Notes: a model not told the origin generated them from the sequence alone. 64,000 nucleotides of DNA from Anaeramoeba flamelloides (GCA_027625915.1 JANTQA010000070.1:7445001-7509000); one strand, 5' to 3'; shown: positions 23,301 to 35,646, counted from the first letter of the stretch. Numbers and translations: made by a program.

Positions 23301-26300
23301 GTCAATAATTAATAAAATAACTTAATTCTTTTAGTATGTTATTATTAACCCAAAGATTAAAATTATCAATAAATTTTACAATTCATTCATAATTTTATAA
23401 ATATTATCAAACAAATAAAATCAATTCAATTAATAATTCTAATAAAAAAAAAAAAAAAAAAAAAGATATTATCAAATAACTAATTTAAATAATAACAGTT
23501 CCTTCTGTATACTCTAAATATTTGTAAAAAGAATATTACCTTATCTTTTTAAATTTCTAGAAATTTAATAAATATTTGTGAATAAAATAAATGATCAATT
23601 TTTTTCTTATCTTTAAGAGATTCAATATTTAATTTATTTTTTTTTTTTTGTATTTTTTAAACAAAGATTATATTTACAAGTTTTTTTTATCATACAAACT
23701 CTTGGAAATTACTAAAAGTGAGATTTAATTAAAATAAAAATGTTTTGCATATTTTTTTTTTTCTGTTTTTTGATCCAAGAATTCAAACAAAAAAGGAAAA
23801 AGATCTTTTTAATTAAAAATTAATTGGTAAAAATGAACTAAACCCCAATTAAAAATTTTTTAACAATCCAAAATTCAATTTTTGAAAAATAAATCTTTTT
23901 TTATCAATTCTCGAAAAAATACCAAATTAGAACAAATTCAATAATTGAAATTTTAACAATGGTTTATAAATTACAAAACTCACAAAACTAAAAATAAATA
24001 ATTATCAATGCAAATAAACCAAGAGTGTGTTAAAAAATTTGTAAAGAGCAAAAAAAAAAAAAATGCATTTTTAAATTTCTTTAAATTCTATTAGGAAAAT
24101 TGATCTATCAAATGGTTAGATACCATCAACTAATTTTATTTGGAATATTCTATTTTGAGCAATTCAACTTTAACATAATATCAATCTTTGAAAAAAATAT
24201 ATTGATCGACCGAAACAAGTTACATAATTCAAAAAATGAAATGAAAACAAAAACTAAAAGATGAAAAAATGATTTCCATATTTTACAAAAATCAAAATTA
24301 TTTCCAATTTGAATGAAATTGTATTATTTTTATTGTTTGTCCCATTTTAACTATGTTAAAATTTTTTAATTTTAGTTTATTTTAAAAATGATAAACTCAT
24401 TTCTCTAAAGTTGATAAATCATTTTTTTTCCCCGATTTAATTGAATCTTTGTGGAAATAATTACCCTATTATATTGGGGGTAATAAAATTTTACAAGTCA
24501 CTTAAGTTGATTTGGAGTTTTGAAACATTATTTATTTTTTTGACTTTTTAAAAAACACAAAAAGGTAAAAGAAAAACAAAAAAATAAAAGAAAAAGTTAT
24601 TGTTTAAATGAGAAAAAAATGATTTGATCTGAAAATAGAAAATAAATTTTGAGTAGAATATTAAATTAAACTTATACAATATGTTCTATTTCTCAACCAA
24701 AACTGGGCTAATTCTAGCTAAAAAAGAATTTATTAACAATTCAGTATAATTTTTGAATCTGTTTTTTTTTTTTTTTTTTTTTGATCATAATATTACCATG
24801 TATTTTTATATGAATCAAAATTTTCAATACAATAACCAATTAAAAATTTTAGGAATTTTCAAAAATTCAAGGATAATATCTCTTCGAAATAAAACTATTC
24901 TTTATATTATTTTACAATTTCCCCTTAATTTTTTATATTGCATTTAAAGGGTATCTTGGTGATAAAACTACAAAATCCAAAAACAAACCTTGCATAATTT
25001 TTGAAGATGTCAAAAGGGTTTTTGGAGGTATGGGTGCACAACATTTTTTTTTCATAACAAAAAAATCAAGAGAACTCTTTTCTTGTGGTTATAATCTTTT
25101 TGGACAATGTTCAATTGGAAAGACAAAAAACAAATTAAATTCACCTCAGAAGGTTCCAGATTGGAATGCAGATGATATTTTAGAGATCCATTGTTTCGCC
25201 AAGCATACAATTTTAATCACTAAAGATGGTAAGACATATAGTTGTGGGTCTGGTGAGAGTAATGGGATTGGAGAATATGCATTTTTCTTTCAGGAAATAC
25301 CAAAACTGAAAAACAAAAAGCCCATTAAAGTTACGGGTGGCAAGTCTATAACACTCTATTTATCAACAGAAAAGAAATTATATGGGTGGGGGTTTTCTTC
25401 AAACAAGACGAATAGAAGTTATAAAAAAATTAACACAGACAACTACTGGTTACAACCTAGAAAAATACATTTACCTGATGTCTTTGAAAATAATTTAATT
25501 CCTTTTAATTGTTCTTGCGGCATTGATGATTTGATTTATTTATACCCAAATTATGTTAATATTCTAAAACAAGATTTAAAATTATTATTTAAATCAAAAA
25601 AGTACTGTGATTCAAAATTAATTATTTTTAAGGATAATAAAAAAGAAAAAGAAAAAACCTCTGAAATTGTCATACCAATTCACAGATTAATTGTTGAATT
25701 AAGGACAAGATTGAAAATTGAACAAATTGGAAAAATATTTAATGAAAAAAGATATAATAAAAAAGAAATAAATTTATTTTTACAATGGATCTACTATGAC
25801 GAAATAAATTTTAAAATTTTAAACTTTCTTCAAAAAGCGTTTAAGGCTTTGAAATTAACTTTCCCTCCTCAGAATTCACTGGAAAAGGATTTATTAAAAT
25901 TGTATAATGATAACGAATCAAAAGATTTTTCAATTTATGTTGAGAAGAAAACCTTCTGCAAACAGAAGAATCGTAAACAGAATAAGAATAAAAAGAGGAA
26001 AGAAAATGAGAAAATTATGGAAACAGATGTTGGAAACAAAAAGCCTACCATTGGAGAAGAACAAGACAAAAATAAACAAAATAAAAAAATTAACAAGATA
26101 AACGAAGAGAAAGAATATGAAAGAATTAAAGTTCATAAATTAATTTTATTAACAAGATCTAAATTATTTAGTGATATGTTTGACAATTTAAACGAAGAAG
26201 AAAAAAATATTAATCAAATTAGAGATTATACTGGAAAATCAAAAGATAGTATTGAAATTTTAATGAAATATTTTTACACAGACAAAATGGATTTAAATGA

Positions 26301-26460
26301 AAATGAACTTTTCAAAATTGATCCCGAATTGATTTTTGAAGAATTAGAAGATTCAATAGAATACTACCAATTAAATGAAAATGGCAATTTAATAGAAGAA
26401 TTAAATCAAATTAAAAATAAACAAAATGTTCTTAAAATGCATCAATATTTATACTATTAA
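17321..26460 (+). CDS. RCC1-repeat protein with two BTB domains, two exons
   Basis: Exons 17321-17867 and 24950-26460 (2058 nt, 685 aa) join in phase 1 (donor G|GTAAGA, acceptor AAAG), giving YNKNGYLGDKTT, which completes an RCC1 blade. Residues about 60-380 hold RCC1-like repeats: CGDGHYLIL...GKVY, YFLCYNGKLYGNG, GGMGAQHFFF...LFSCGYNLFGQC, FAKHTILIT..GKTYSCGSG and LYLSTEKKLYGWG. A first BTB domain spans about 400-484. The second (about 505-660) begins DFSIYVE, is interrupted by a ~50-residue Lys/Asn/Glu insert, then continues VHKLILLTRSKLFSDMF. RCC1 propellers act in GTPase exchange or protein binding, and BTB domains dimerise or recruit cullin-3; a substrate adaptor role is plausible but inferred. 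The start is the first ATG; a TTG-led frame extends 36 nt upstream. Confidence 0.88.
18849..20354. mobile_element. 1.5-kb DNA element with perfect 20-bp terminal inverted repeats
   Basis: The left end is TTTATATCCCTTAGCACCCC (18849-18868) and the right end (20335-20354) is its exact reverse complement. A weaker copy of the end, GAGGTGCAAAGGGCCCC, lies inside near 20000-20020. The interior is very AT-rich; the only longish frame (19496-19768, minus) has no recognisable domain. Its left two-thirds match, inverted, 48700-49410. The TIRs argue for a cut-and-paste transposon; TA at the edges may be the target duplication. The superfamily is not determined. Confidence 0.75.
21279..21950. mobile_element. 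Non-autonomous Tc1-end-like element with GTGACTC termini, copy A
   Basis: The left end ATAT..AAACTATTTTTCAAAAATT and the right end AATTTTTGAAATAGAGTTTA (21923-21950 region) are inverted. The whole 670 bp matches 62751-63433 in inverted orientation, including GAAAATTGAGACTATGTAAAG and AGTGAAAGTTCAGTAAT. An extra internal copy of the end (AAAAATTGTAACGCAC near 21747) is present in both copies. It starts in a (TA)n tract. Confidence 0.75.
22735..23900 (+). repeat. Rep-1 dispersed repeat, copy 2
   Basis: Shares with the 60700 and 57620 copies TTTGATCCATTTTTCTCA...TTTTAAAAAGTTCAAAAT, then TTTAATAAATATT, and GGAA.TACTAAA.GTGAGATTT near the right end. It contains long A-runs (23445-23465) and no conserved frame. 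Confidence 0.6.
23990..24390 (+). mobile_element. Tc1-end-like short element (M3 family), partial copy
   Basis: CATATTTTACAAAAATCAAA and CCAATTTGAATGAAATTGTA (24275-24330) are also present, inverted, at 42860-42920. The right edge AATTTTAGTTTATTTTA (24370-24388) corresponds to the AAACT-type terminus of the family. The left end is not clear. Confidence 0.5.
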
Positions 26461-26650
26461 AATTGATAAATGTATATACACACATTCAAGAAATTTCCAA
26501 AAAAAGTATGAAAATTTTTTTTCAATATCTTTATTCAATTAAAATCTAATTAAAATATTCAATTATCCAAAAATATTATTTGGAATTTATTGATTCTTAA
26601 CATTAAGGGTGGTTCTACCAAATAAATTTAGAATATACAATACAAATTCC

Positions 26651-27104
26651 AAATATTTGTGTTGGTTTAAATGATTACAATCTGGTATTGAAGAATTTAA
26701 AGGATTTTTTTTTTTTTCGAAAAAATGATGTTAAGTTTGTTTGTTTTTTTTTTGGTTTTTACTTTTATTATTTTTTAAAAGCCTAATAAACCAAGATTTT
26801 AATATTACACCTAATAACACAATTACCATTAAGAAAAGTAGTTATTTCTGGGAAAATTGTTTATTTTCACTGAATAATTAGTAAATATATTCTGATGATT
26901 AAGCTTAAATGATAGAATAATTGAAGAAATATGTTTTTTAGATGTGTTTTTAATATCTTGATACTGAATATTTTGGTTAACAAACAATAATAAAATTAAA
27001 AACCAAAAAAAAACAAACAAACTTAACATCATTTTTTCGAAAAAAAAACATCATTTAAAATCTCCACTACCAGATTGTAATCATTTAAACCAACACAAAT
27101 ATTT
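26651..27104. mobile_element. 454-bp foldback element with about 120-bp arms
   Basis: The left arm starts AAATATTTGTGTTGGTTTAA and its reverse complement ends at 27104. Pairing runs about 120 bp, through CGAAAAAATGATGTTAAG and GTTTGTTTG to GGTTTTTA. The loop of about 210 bp has no conserved frame. Arm-to-arm identity is high, about nine in ten by eye, so it is probably a fairly recent MITE or foldback transposon. I could not define a target duplication. Confidence 0.75.
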
Positions 27105-27485
27105 CGCAATTTTGTTGAAGATTACTAATTTATTTCGTGCCCCGACCTGAACCCAATTTGTTTTTATTATTATTATTATTATTTAGTATTACATAAATAA
27201 AAGATATGAAAGTTTCTGATCTCAATTTTATAAAATATTTTTTATATTGAAAATTTCGTGTGGTTTATTGATCGATTTTAATCAAGATAAGTAAACTTCC
27301 TATTTTTTTTTTCTTTAAGAAAAAAATAAATAGAAAGTACTTTTAGACCATTAAAAACTGAAAAATAAATTTTTCATGTAATTAAAACTAAAAGTTTTCA
27401 AGTAATTAAATCATGGAAATAATAACATGTTTTTGTAACTAAGAAATTGAACTTATTTGAGTCTATAAATTATTTTTGGGTTAAG

Positions 27486-27511
<26 letters not shown>

Positions 27512-27524
<13 letters not shown>

Positions 27525-28065
27525 AACTAAATTCCAAAAATTTGTTCACGGTTTAAACAGTTGAAAGAATAACAGTCGAGTACTTTATATATAAATTAGG
27601 GAAGCATTTAGATTTGACAAAATAATTTTTTGTTTTTTGTCTTTTTCTCTTTTATTTTCATTTCTTTTTCCTATTTACAAAATCTGTTTCTTTAGATATG
27701 TAATTTTATAAATGATTGATAGAAGGTTGGTGTTGAGTATATTAAATTGGAAAATAACATTTAATTGGTTGATGATGTCTAATTATTTTATTAATCAATA
27801 ATTATTGGTAAATTTCTACAAATTTACGATTATAATTTTTTGTTCTCGCTCATTTCATCCTGTTGAACACAGAGATTTTTATTTTTTTGTTTTCTATTTT
27901 TTTTACCTTTTTTTTGATAAAAACGATTACATATAAATACATTAATACTCAGTAACTTGAACATGATTTTATATTACGTTGGGAAAAATATAATAAATTG
28001 ATTGTTTCTTATCTATTTTTCATTTTGGACCTGTCCAAATTTTGGGATTAGGATTTATTTGTAAA
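27512..28065 (-). mobile_element. Tc1-end-like short element (M3 family)
   Basis: The left end AAACTAAATTCCAAAAATTT follows a (TA)n tract, and the right end TGTCCAAATTTTGGGATTAG is roughly inverted. The reverse complement aligns with 61693-62236, sharing TTTTCCAATTTAATA.ACTCA, CCTTCTATCAA.CAT and AACTGTTTAAAC. It has no transposase and would depend on an element supplied elsewhere. Confidence 0.65.
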
Positions 28066-28665
28066 TAATAACAATTCTAACATATTCTAAAAACGTTATT
28101 ATCTGTTTTTTTTATCCAAGAATGACAAGAATAATCAAGATTGTTGTTATAAAGATGTTATATCAGTATTTAAAAATGATTTTTTTTATTAGGAGTGCTA
28201 TTTATATAAAAATGTTTATTCCTAACCTCAGATAATTTTTGTATCATTTTTTTAGACAAAAATTTACAATATTGGTTTTTTGTTTGATTTAGTGAAAGAT
28301 TTAAGTTCGGTTAATTTGAATATTTTCTTGGTTAATAGATCTAAACTACAACAATTGCAGACGAAATTGTTATTACTATTGGTTATGTGTAAAAAGAAAT
28401 TCTAGTACAGCTTCGATAGTATTACAAATCTAATCTGTATTTTCGCAAACTCTATTTTGAGAATTTTTATTTTCTGAAAATCCCAATTTATTTCAAAAAA
28501 GAGATTTGTAAATAAAATTTATTTTTATTTTTTATTTGTACTTTTTATCATTTTTCTGATTCATCAACACGTTTGTTAGTGATTATTTTGTTGATGGATG
28601 GTGATATTTTTTCGATTGAAGAAAAGTGATATTTTTTCCAAAATGCTCCAACCCTTTCTAGAATG

Positions 28666-28666
<1 letters not shown>

Positions 28667-28708
<42 letters not shown>
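28667..28708. repeat. (TACA)n / (TA)n microsatellite
   Basis: Five to six TACA units pass directly into a (TA)n run. A simple-sequence tract with no gene attached. Confidence 0.8.
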
Positions 28709-29017
28709 ACCTTATAAAATACCAAATTATAAAAATTACTTTACCGTTTCCTTTTACAAAAAGATTAAGATTTTTTCTTTTAATTTTAATAACTGAGATT
28801 TATTCTAAATTGTTAATAATCTTCCAAAAAAAGAAAAAAGAAGAAAAGAATTATAAAAAAAAGATCTTAAAAAATTAGTACCATTAGATGGAAAGAATTT
28901 GAATAATTAATCAAAATAAAAAGAAAAAAATTTGAATGATTAACCAAAATAAAACAAAAAAATGAAAAAAAAAAAAAATTATAAAAAGAAAAACAAAAAA
29001 ACAATAATATCAAAAGT

Positions 29018-32000
29018 TTACAAAATCGATCCTTGAATAATTAAGAGTGAATTATTTTCAATACCAAGTTCTGATAATAAGTCATATTCATTAATTTTTG
29101 GTGTTATCCATTTCTTATTTTCACGGATCCAAATTGAAAATTCAGTTATTGTTGGAAAAAGATCATTAATCCAATTAATAATTTCCAATAAATTGTCATT
29201 TTTTTTAAATTCTTTTGAATAACGCTTATTTTGACCTATGACTTTAATTGTTACATAAATTAATTCATCATCAATACCAGCATCATCTTCCTCACCACCA
29301 TCACCATTATCATTCAAATTTTCTTTTTCGTTTTCAAACTGTTCAAAATCTTCAAGATTATCAAGATTTAAAATTTCAATTTCTTTAGTATTTTCGTTGT
29401 TATTTACATAAAAATCTTTTTCAACTTGGTCTTCTTCTTCTTCTTCTTCTTCTTCACTTTTTTTATCAACATTTCTCCCCTCAAATTCAAATTCCTTTTC
29501 ATCTCCATCACTTTTTTTATCATTTTCAAATTTCCTTCCAATAACATTTATATTTCCATTTCCATTTCCAATTTCTTCATCTTCATTTTCAATAATATTT
29601 ACCTTTTCATTATTTTCCCCGTCTTCAATTTCATCAACATCTTGATCCTTTTCATCTTCACCATTCCTCTCTTCATCTTCATCAATTTTTTTATCATTTT
29701 CAAATTCCTTTTCAATTATATTTACATTTTCATTTTCAATTATTTTTACATTTTCAAATTCAAAATCATTTTCTATAAAATTTTCAATTTGATTATCTTT
29801 CTCACTTTTCTTTCCACCTTTATTTGTATTTGTTATTTCATCTTCATCCTCATTTAAAATTTCATTTTCATTTTCATTTTCATTTACATTTACTCTTATG
29901 TTTTCCTCATTTTCGTTTAAAAATTCTAAATTATTATCATCATCATCTTTCTTTTCTAAATTATCTGTTGTTATAGGAACTTGATCAATAACATCATTAA
30001 AATGTTCATCATCATCATCACCACCATCATCATTATCAATAACTTTATTTAAATTTTCATCATCATAATCCTCATCACTGCTCAATTCAAAATTCTTCTC
30101 ATCATTAATTATTTGATTCTCATCAAATTGGTCATTTCTATTTCGCTTTTTATGAATAAAATCATTATAAAGGCTTGACAAATCTAAAAGTTTTTTCATT
30201 GGATTGGGCTTTTGACTATTTTCTAAATCGAAGTTTAAATCTAATTCATCATCAAATATAATTTCAGTTTTTTCCTCTTTGATAATTTGCTTTTGTACTT
30301 TTATTGGTGTTATTTTTTTATTAACCAAATCCAAATTATCATTTTTATCTTCCTTATCATGTTCATTATCGCCTTCATTTTCGTTCTCCAATTCTTTATT
30401 AGCGTCTAAATTAAAATCATCCTTATCAAAATCTATATCATCATTAAAAAAATCATCTTTTGTTTGATTCATATTTTCAATATTTAAATGATCATCAAAT
30501 AAATTCTCTTTATTTTGAAAATCTAGTTCTTCTTCATTCACATACTCTGAAAAATCTGTACCTAACAATTCTTTTAATTTATTCCATTTTGTTTTATTCT
30601 CTTTGGTAAGTATTTCCTCTAACCATTCAATAAAAATGTCTTTGTTTAAAGATCTTTGTTTCCATTCCTGACAACGAATTTTCTCTTTATTAATTTGTAC
30701 TTTATAAAAGCAAGGGTATCTTGTTATTTCAAATTTTTTACGAATATAAGAAGGTAGTCTCAGTTTATAAAGATCAACTACCCAAAAATGATAATAGGAA
30801 TTGATTAAATTAATGAATATATTATCGCTCATCAATCTTACAACTCTATTTGTCTTTGGATCAACTTTATTATTATATAAATAAAGCAACAATGGCCTAT
30901 TAAATTTTGTTATTGATGAATAATGCAACAATTTTGATAGCGGCTGAGTAGAGACTATTGGGTGCCCAATAAAGCTTTGGTGGAATTGCTCTAAGTGTTT
31001 CGAATTTTGCCCTACATTTTTGATTTGGTATTTTAAAAGTAGATCCAAAATTTTATTCCCCGTGGAACGTACTGCTCTTAATTGCCTAACAATTTTTTTA
31101 AATTTACGAACATTGTGTCTTTTCATTTGCTTTTTTGGTTGATCTTGGCTAACAATTTTTTTATTCTTATTCTCATCCTCATCCACATTCACATTCTCAC
31201 TCTCTATCTCTTTATTTCGATGGATCTGTTCCTGGGCCTCTTTCTTTTCCACTTTCTCTGTCTTATTTACATTCACTTTAGGTTTTTTAATTTCTGTTGA
31301 AGAATTTAAAAAACCAAATCCAAAAGGATTTTGTTTTTTGTTCATCGCCATCGATCCAGTTTTAATTCTTGTCCGACTTCTTGAGATTTTTTCTGTTTTT
31401 GGCCTTAATTTATTTAGTGTCATTTTACTAATCCGAGTGATCTGTGGCTTGACGCTTGTATTTGGTAATGGCCTTGTTTTTCTGTATGTGTTCGTTCTTG
31501 TTTTTGGTTTTGGTGTTTTTGAAAGAAATTGATTATTATTCTTCAAAAAGTTTTTTTTTGTTTTTGTTTTTTCTTTTTCTTTTTCTTTTTGTTTTTTTTG
31601 TTGTTTTTTTTGTTTCTCTTTTCCTTTTTCTTTTTTAAGAGAGAAAAATGAATGTTCTGCTTCGATTTGTTTTTTAATTATTCTTTTTTTTTGTTGTTTT
31701 GGAGTTAAGTCAATGGTTGTTGGTTCAAATTCCGAGACTTCGTCTCCTAAATAAACTATATTTGTGTTAATAATTGTAAGTATTTGTGGATTTTTTAGAA
31801 TGATATCCCCAACAGAGATCTAAACAGAAATATTAATTTAATAAAGTGGAAACAAACAAAAAGAGTTCAAAGTAGTTTTAAATAATGACAGTTTTGAAAA
31901 AAAAAATAATTTGTAAGTGTAAAAAAAAAAGAAGAAAAAAAATCGAGAGAATTGTTCTTTAAAAAGTTAAAAATTTTGTTTTTAAAAATTTGATGTTTGT

Positions 32001-32327
32001 TGTGTTTTTCAAATAAAAACAATTTCTTTGTCAAGATTCTCAAAAAGTGTTTTTTTGTTTTTTTTATGTTCTCAGTTATTGCAACCAAAAAATAAAAAAC
32101 AAAACAAAAAAGGTAAGAGATCTTGTAAAGTAACATAAAAAAAAAGTATAAAAAAGAAAAAATACACTATCGTCACGAGGATCTATTGGATAAGTTATTA
32201 AGTTTTGTGGATCAATATTAAATTGTTTACAAATATTCTCCTTCACTAAATAAAAAGGTTTATCTTCCTGAAGATCCATTGATGCTGACTGATCCATATA
32301 TTGAAAGACGAAAGTTATAGTCTCCAT
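29018..32327 (-). CDS. FAF1/UBXD-type protein: UBL, UAS-like and UBX-like domains, two exons
   Basis: Exons 32327-32166 and 31819-29018 (phase 0, intron 346 nt) encode 987 aa. Residues 1-75 form a ubiquitin-like fold split by the intron (TITFVFQYM...DDS|ISVGDII). A basic Arg/Thr/Pro-rich tract follows (about 150-215). Residues about 355-460 match a UAS thioredoxin-like domain: RPLLLYLYNN, a strand HFWVVDLYKL and YPCFYKVQ. About 475-895 is an extremely acidic Asp/Glu/Asn region. The last 80 residues form a second beta-grasp fold like UBX, ending LLSELGIENNSLLIIQGSIL. FAF-type proteins bring ubiquitinated clients to p97/Cdc48; that role is inferred. There is no UBA domain at the N-terminus, and the UBX p97-binding loop (FPR) is not recognisable. 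The start is the first ATG of exon 1. Confidence 0.8.
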
Positions 32328-33214
32328 TTTAATTTGGGATCCTTGACAATTCAAAAAATAAAGTTAAAAATTCGGAATTAATAAAACAAATAAAAATGAA
32401 AAATTATTTGAGTAAAAATCAACCTAAAATTTATATTTTTTTTATCAGTAATTTTAATAAGTTATAAAATAATCTTTCTTTTTATTGTTTGAGAATAATG
32501 GAGTGTTTAAAGAGAATAAGAAACAAAACAAAATTGAGTCACTCTTTATGAACAAATCCCACAAATATTTTTACTCTATTTCAAATAGAAATATAAAATT
32601 CAAAAAAAAACTTATTTAGAGTAGAGATCTGACAATAAATATATATGAAATCAAAACTGTCTTTGAAAATTAAATTAATTTGCTGAAAAAATTTTTTTTA
32701 TCGTTATAATTTCAATAATTTTCAATCAAATTTCATCAAATGAAATTTTTAATATAGGTTGATGAAATTATGATGAATTTTTCATTAAAAACTCCTCAAT
32801 TATTTAATGAAAATATTTATAAAATGATTTTTCCAATGTAATTTAATGAAAATTGTCAAACAATACTTGAAAATATTCATTGAATTTTTGTCAACCTTTT
32901 AAACAATCCCAGAGCAATAGTTGAGTTAAAATAAATTTCTAAGCTTTATAAAACTGTTTTAATTAGTGAATAAAAAAGTAAAAATAATTATTAATTATAA
33001 AAATTACTTTTCAATTTGGCTTGTGTTTAAAAATAATAGAAACCTTTAATTTTTATCAACAATAGTTATCAAAATTTTATATTAAGTTATAAAAATAACA
33101 AATTAAACTTTTTTTTTTTTTTGTATTTTTTTACATTTTGTTTTGAGACTTGTTTTTGTTTAGCCTTTAAATAATTGGTATTCAGATTTGGCTTAATTTT
33201 TGGTCTTATGTGAT

Positions 33215-34280
33215 ATATATATATATATATATAAACTCAATTCCAAAAATTGGGGCACACCTTCAAAATCTATTTAATTCCAAAGAAAGTGATATTTGAC
33301 TCTTAAATAGAAACATGAGATATTAACAATCAATATAAATAATTTTAAAGTTAATTATTTATCATTTTTTTTCATTGTTTTTTGATTTTTGATTTTTTTT
33401 GTATTCTTTTTTTTTAAATAAAAAAAAAATTTTCTTTTTTTTTCAAAACATTTCGAAAATCTCAAAATCACTTTAAAATGAAATTTAAAAGTTTTCATTC
33501 TAATCACAAAAAAAAATTTTTTTTTTCTCTCAAAAAGAAAAAAGATTCTTTTTTTATCGAGAAAAAATTTTTTTGAAAAAAAATCAAGATATGATGTGCT
33601 AGGACACATGGCCTACAAACAGACCTTATTATTATTAATGGAAGTGTGAATACTGAATGTATTATTAATGATATTATCAAAAAAATCAAAGGAAATTCAA
33701 CTCGCTAATTCAGAATATAGTGAGTTGAAATGGATTTTCCAAAAGGATGGAGATTGTCCACATACCTCAAAAAAAAACTCAAACTTGCTTAAATCGGGGA
33801 TGTAATGTTCTGGACCCTTGACCCCCAATTCCACAAGATTTAAATCCAATTGGGAATTTATGGATAGTAAACTGAAAAATTGTAACCAAAAAACGAAGAA
33901 GAATTTTTAAAATTTTCACTAATGTATGAAATACTTTGAGTTGGAAAACCTAAGATAATTAGTAAACTCTATATTTAAAACGATAGATTTCGTTATCAAA
34001 AGACAAGCTGAATCTATTAATAGTTTTTATTAATTTTTCTTTCAATAAAAATGGATTTTTTTGGTAACCGTGTTCCAAAAATAGGGGCACACCCTTTTTT
34101 TTATTTTTTCTTTTTTATTTTTCGAATTGAATTTTAAATTTACTATAAAATATATAAATAGTATTAATTAAATATTTTCAGGTCTTTTATTATTTTAATG
34201 TTCAAGTATTGTGTATTTTGGAGTATATTTTTATTAATGTAATTTTTTTTTGTGTCCCATTTTTTGGAATTGAGTTTATA
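33215..34280 (+). mobile_element. Decayed Tc1/mariner transposon
   Basis: The left end (33224 on) AAACTCAATTCCAAAAATTG and the right end (34261-34280) GGAATTGAGTTTATA are inverted, next to TATA. Plus-strand frames still read LIIINGSVNTECIINDIIKKI (about 33625-33690), then FQKDGDCPHTSK (about 33733), then DLNPIGNLW (about 33836) and LVNSIFKTIDFVIKRQ. These are the order and spacing of a Tc1-type DDE transposase core. The N-terminal DNA-binding half is missing and frames shift, so it cannot make a full enzyme. A directly repeated copy of the left end (34072-34098) shows a second, shorter element merged at the right. Confidence 0.8.
34072..34280. mobile_element. About 210-bp Tc1-end element nested at the right of the transposon relic
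   Basis: It starts TTCCAAAAATAGGGGCACAC in the same orientation as the left end of the transposon and closes with the inverted TGTGTCCCATTTTTTGGAAT. The spacer is AT-only. This arrangement gives three ends in one locus: left, internal left, and right. Either an internal deletion derivative inserted next to its parent or the parent lost its own right end. Confidence 0.55.
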
Positions 34281-35592
34281 TCACAGGTATGAAGATTTTT
34301 TTGATTCATGAAACGTGTTAGCGCACACGTGAACAACGCGTAAAATTCGTTTCATGGATATCTATATATATATATATATATATATGATTTTTTTTTTTTT
34401 GAAGGAAAAATAAAAACTCAAAAATAATTCTTTATTCAAACCAAAAAAATCAATAAAAGTAATAATGAAATAATGAAAATAATAAAAAAGAATAATTCAT
34501 TGTATTTATTCATTTTGATTGTTACCAAAAAATAAATTACCAAAAAAAAATCATGAAATATAATTTGATTTCATGAGATATTATTTAGATATAAAATTTA
34601 TGATCAATCACAAAAAAAAAATATAAACAAAAAAAAAACAAATCAATTAAATACTAATAATTTAATTCCAATATATTAGACACTACAATTTTAAAATCTA
34701 CATGTAATATGAGTATTGTTATTTATTTTTTTTGATTTAATAATTTCAATTTTAATATTAAAGTAAATTAAAATAATAATAGAATATGTACAGTTAAAAA
34801 AGAAGTATTGATATAATTCTCAAAAAGTAATTTAAAATGGTAAAAGGGCTTGTTACTTATGTTAACACATACTTTGAATTTGTTTCCACTATTTGAACTC
34901 AGTAATATAAATTTAAAAAAGTAGAAAGTAGTACTATTGAAAAAAAAAAAACAAAAGTATGGTCGGAAAACAATTTTATAAAAAAATGAATAATAAAAAA
35001 TGAAATTATTGTTTATTATAACATGATAAAGGAAAGGTAAGGAAATAACTGTTAAGTAATGTGAAATGTGACAATGGGCTATGTAAAAAAATTAGGGGTA
35101 AAATCGGTTTTATTGTATCAAAAAAAAAAAAAAAAAGTAACAATATGATTTTCTTACTAATAAGTTGAAATATAATCTATCTGATGAAAAAAAAATTTGA
35201 TCACATTTTCCAAATTTGAAATTGTGAAAAAAAATTTTTTAAGTTAATAATTTTTAACATTTTTTTTGTGATCAATAAAAAATTATATAGGGATATGTAA
35301 TCAAAACATAAAATAATTATGTGAGCTGATCTAATTTGGAATCGGTTTAAAGTTAAATTTTAACCACTTTTCTTCCCCAACGAGAAATTTTTTTCAAAAA
35401 ATTATTTGATTTCTAAGTGTTTAAAAAGTTGATAATTTTCAAGAGTTTTAAACTGAAAACCTACTTTGTATTGTTTAGGAGTTTTCAAAAGAATAAATCA
35501 AATATTTTCATTATTTTAAATATAATACCCCCTACTTAAATGGGAAATTGTAAATTCCCATTATTTTCAAGGCTTTTAAGGAAATTACATCT

Positions 35593-35646
<54 letters not shown>

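Larger units (their letters stand above)
17868..24949 (+). other. 7.1-kb intron of the RCC1/BTB gene, filled with mobile elements
   Basis: GT at 17868 and AG at 24948-24949 bound 7082 bp. It contains the 1.5-kb inverted-repeat element (18849-20354), the GTGACTC-end element (21279-21950), a Rep-1 copy (22735-23900) and part of a Tc1-end-like element (about 23990-24390). I looked for further RCC1 blades inside and saw none; the junction already yields a continuous blade. A possibility I cannot exclude is that some small exon is skipped. Confidence 0.7.
26461..29017. other. Intergenic region between two convergent genes
   Basis: It lies between the 3' ends of the RCC1/BTB gene and the UBX-type gene. 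It contains the long-arm hairpin element (26651-27104), an M3 element (27512-28065) next to a (TA)n tract (27486-27527), and a TACA tetranucleotide run with a (TA)n tail (28667-28708). No gene is supported. Confidence 0.5.
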
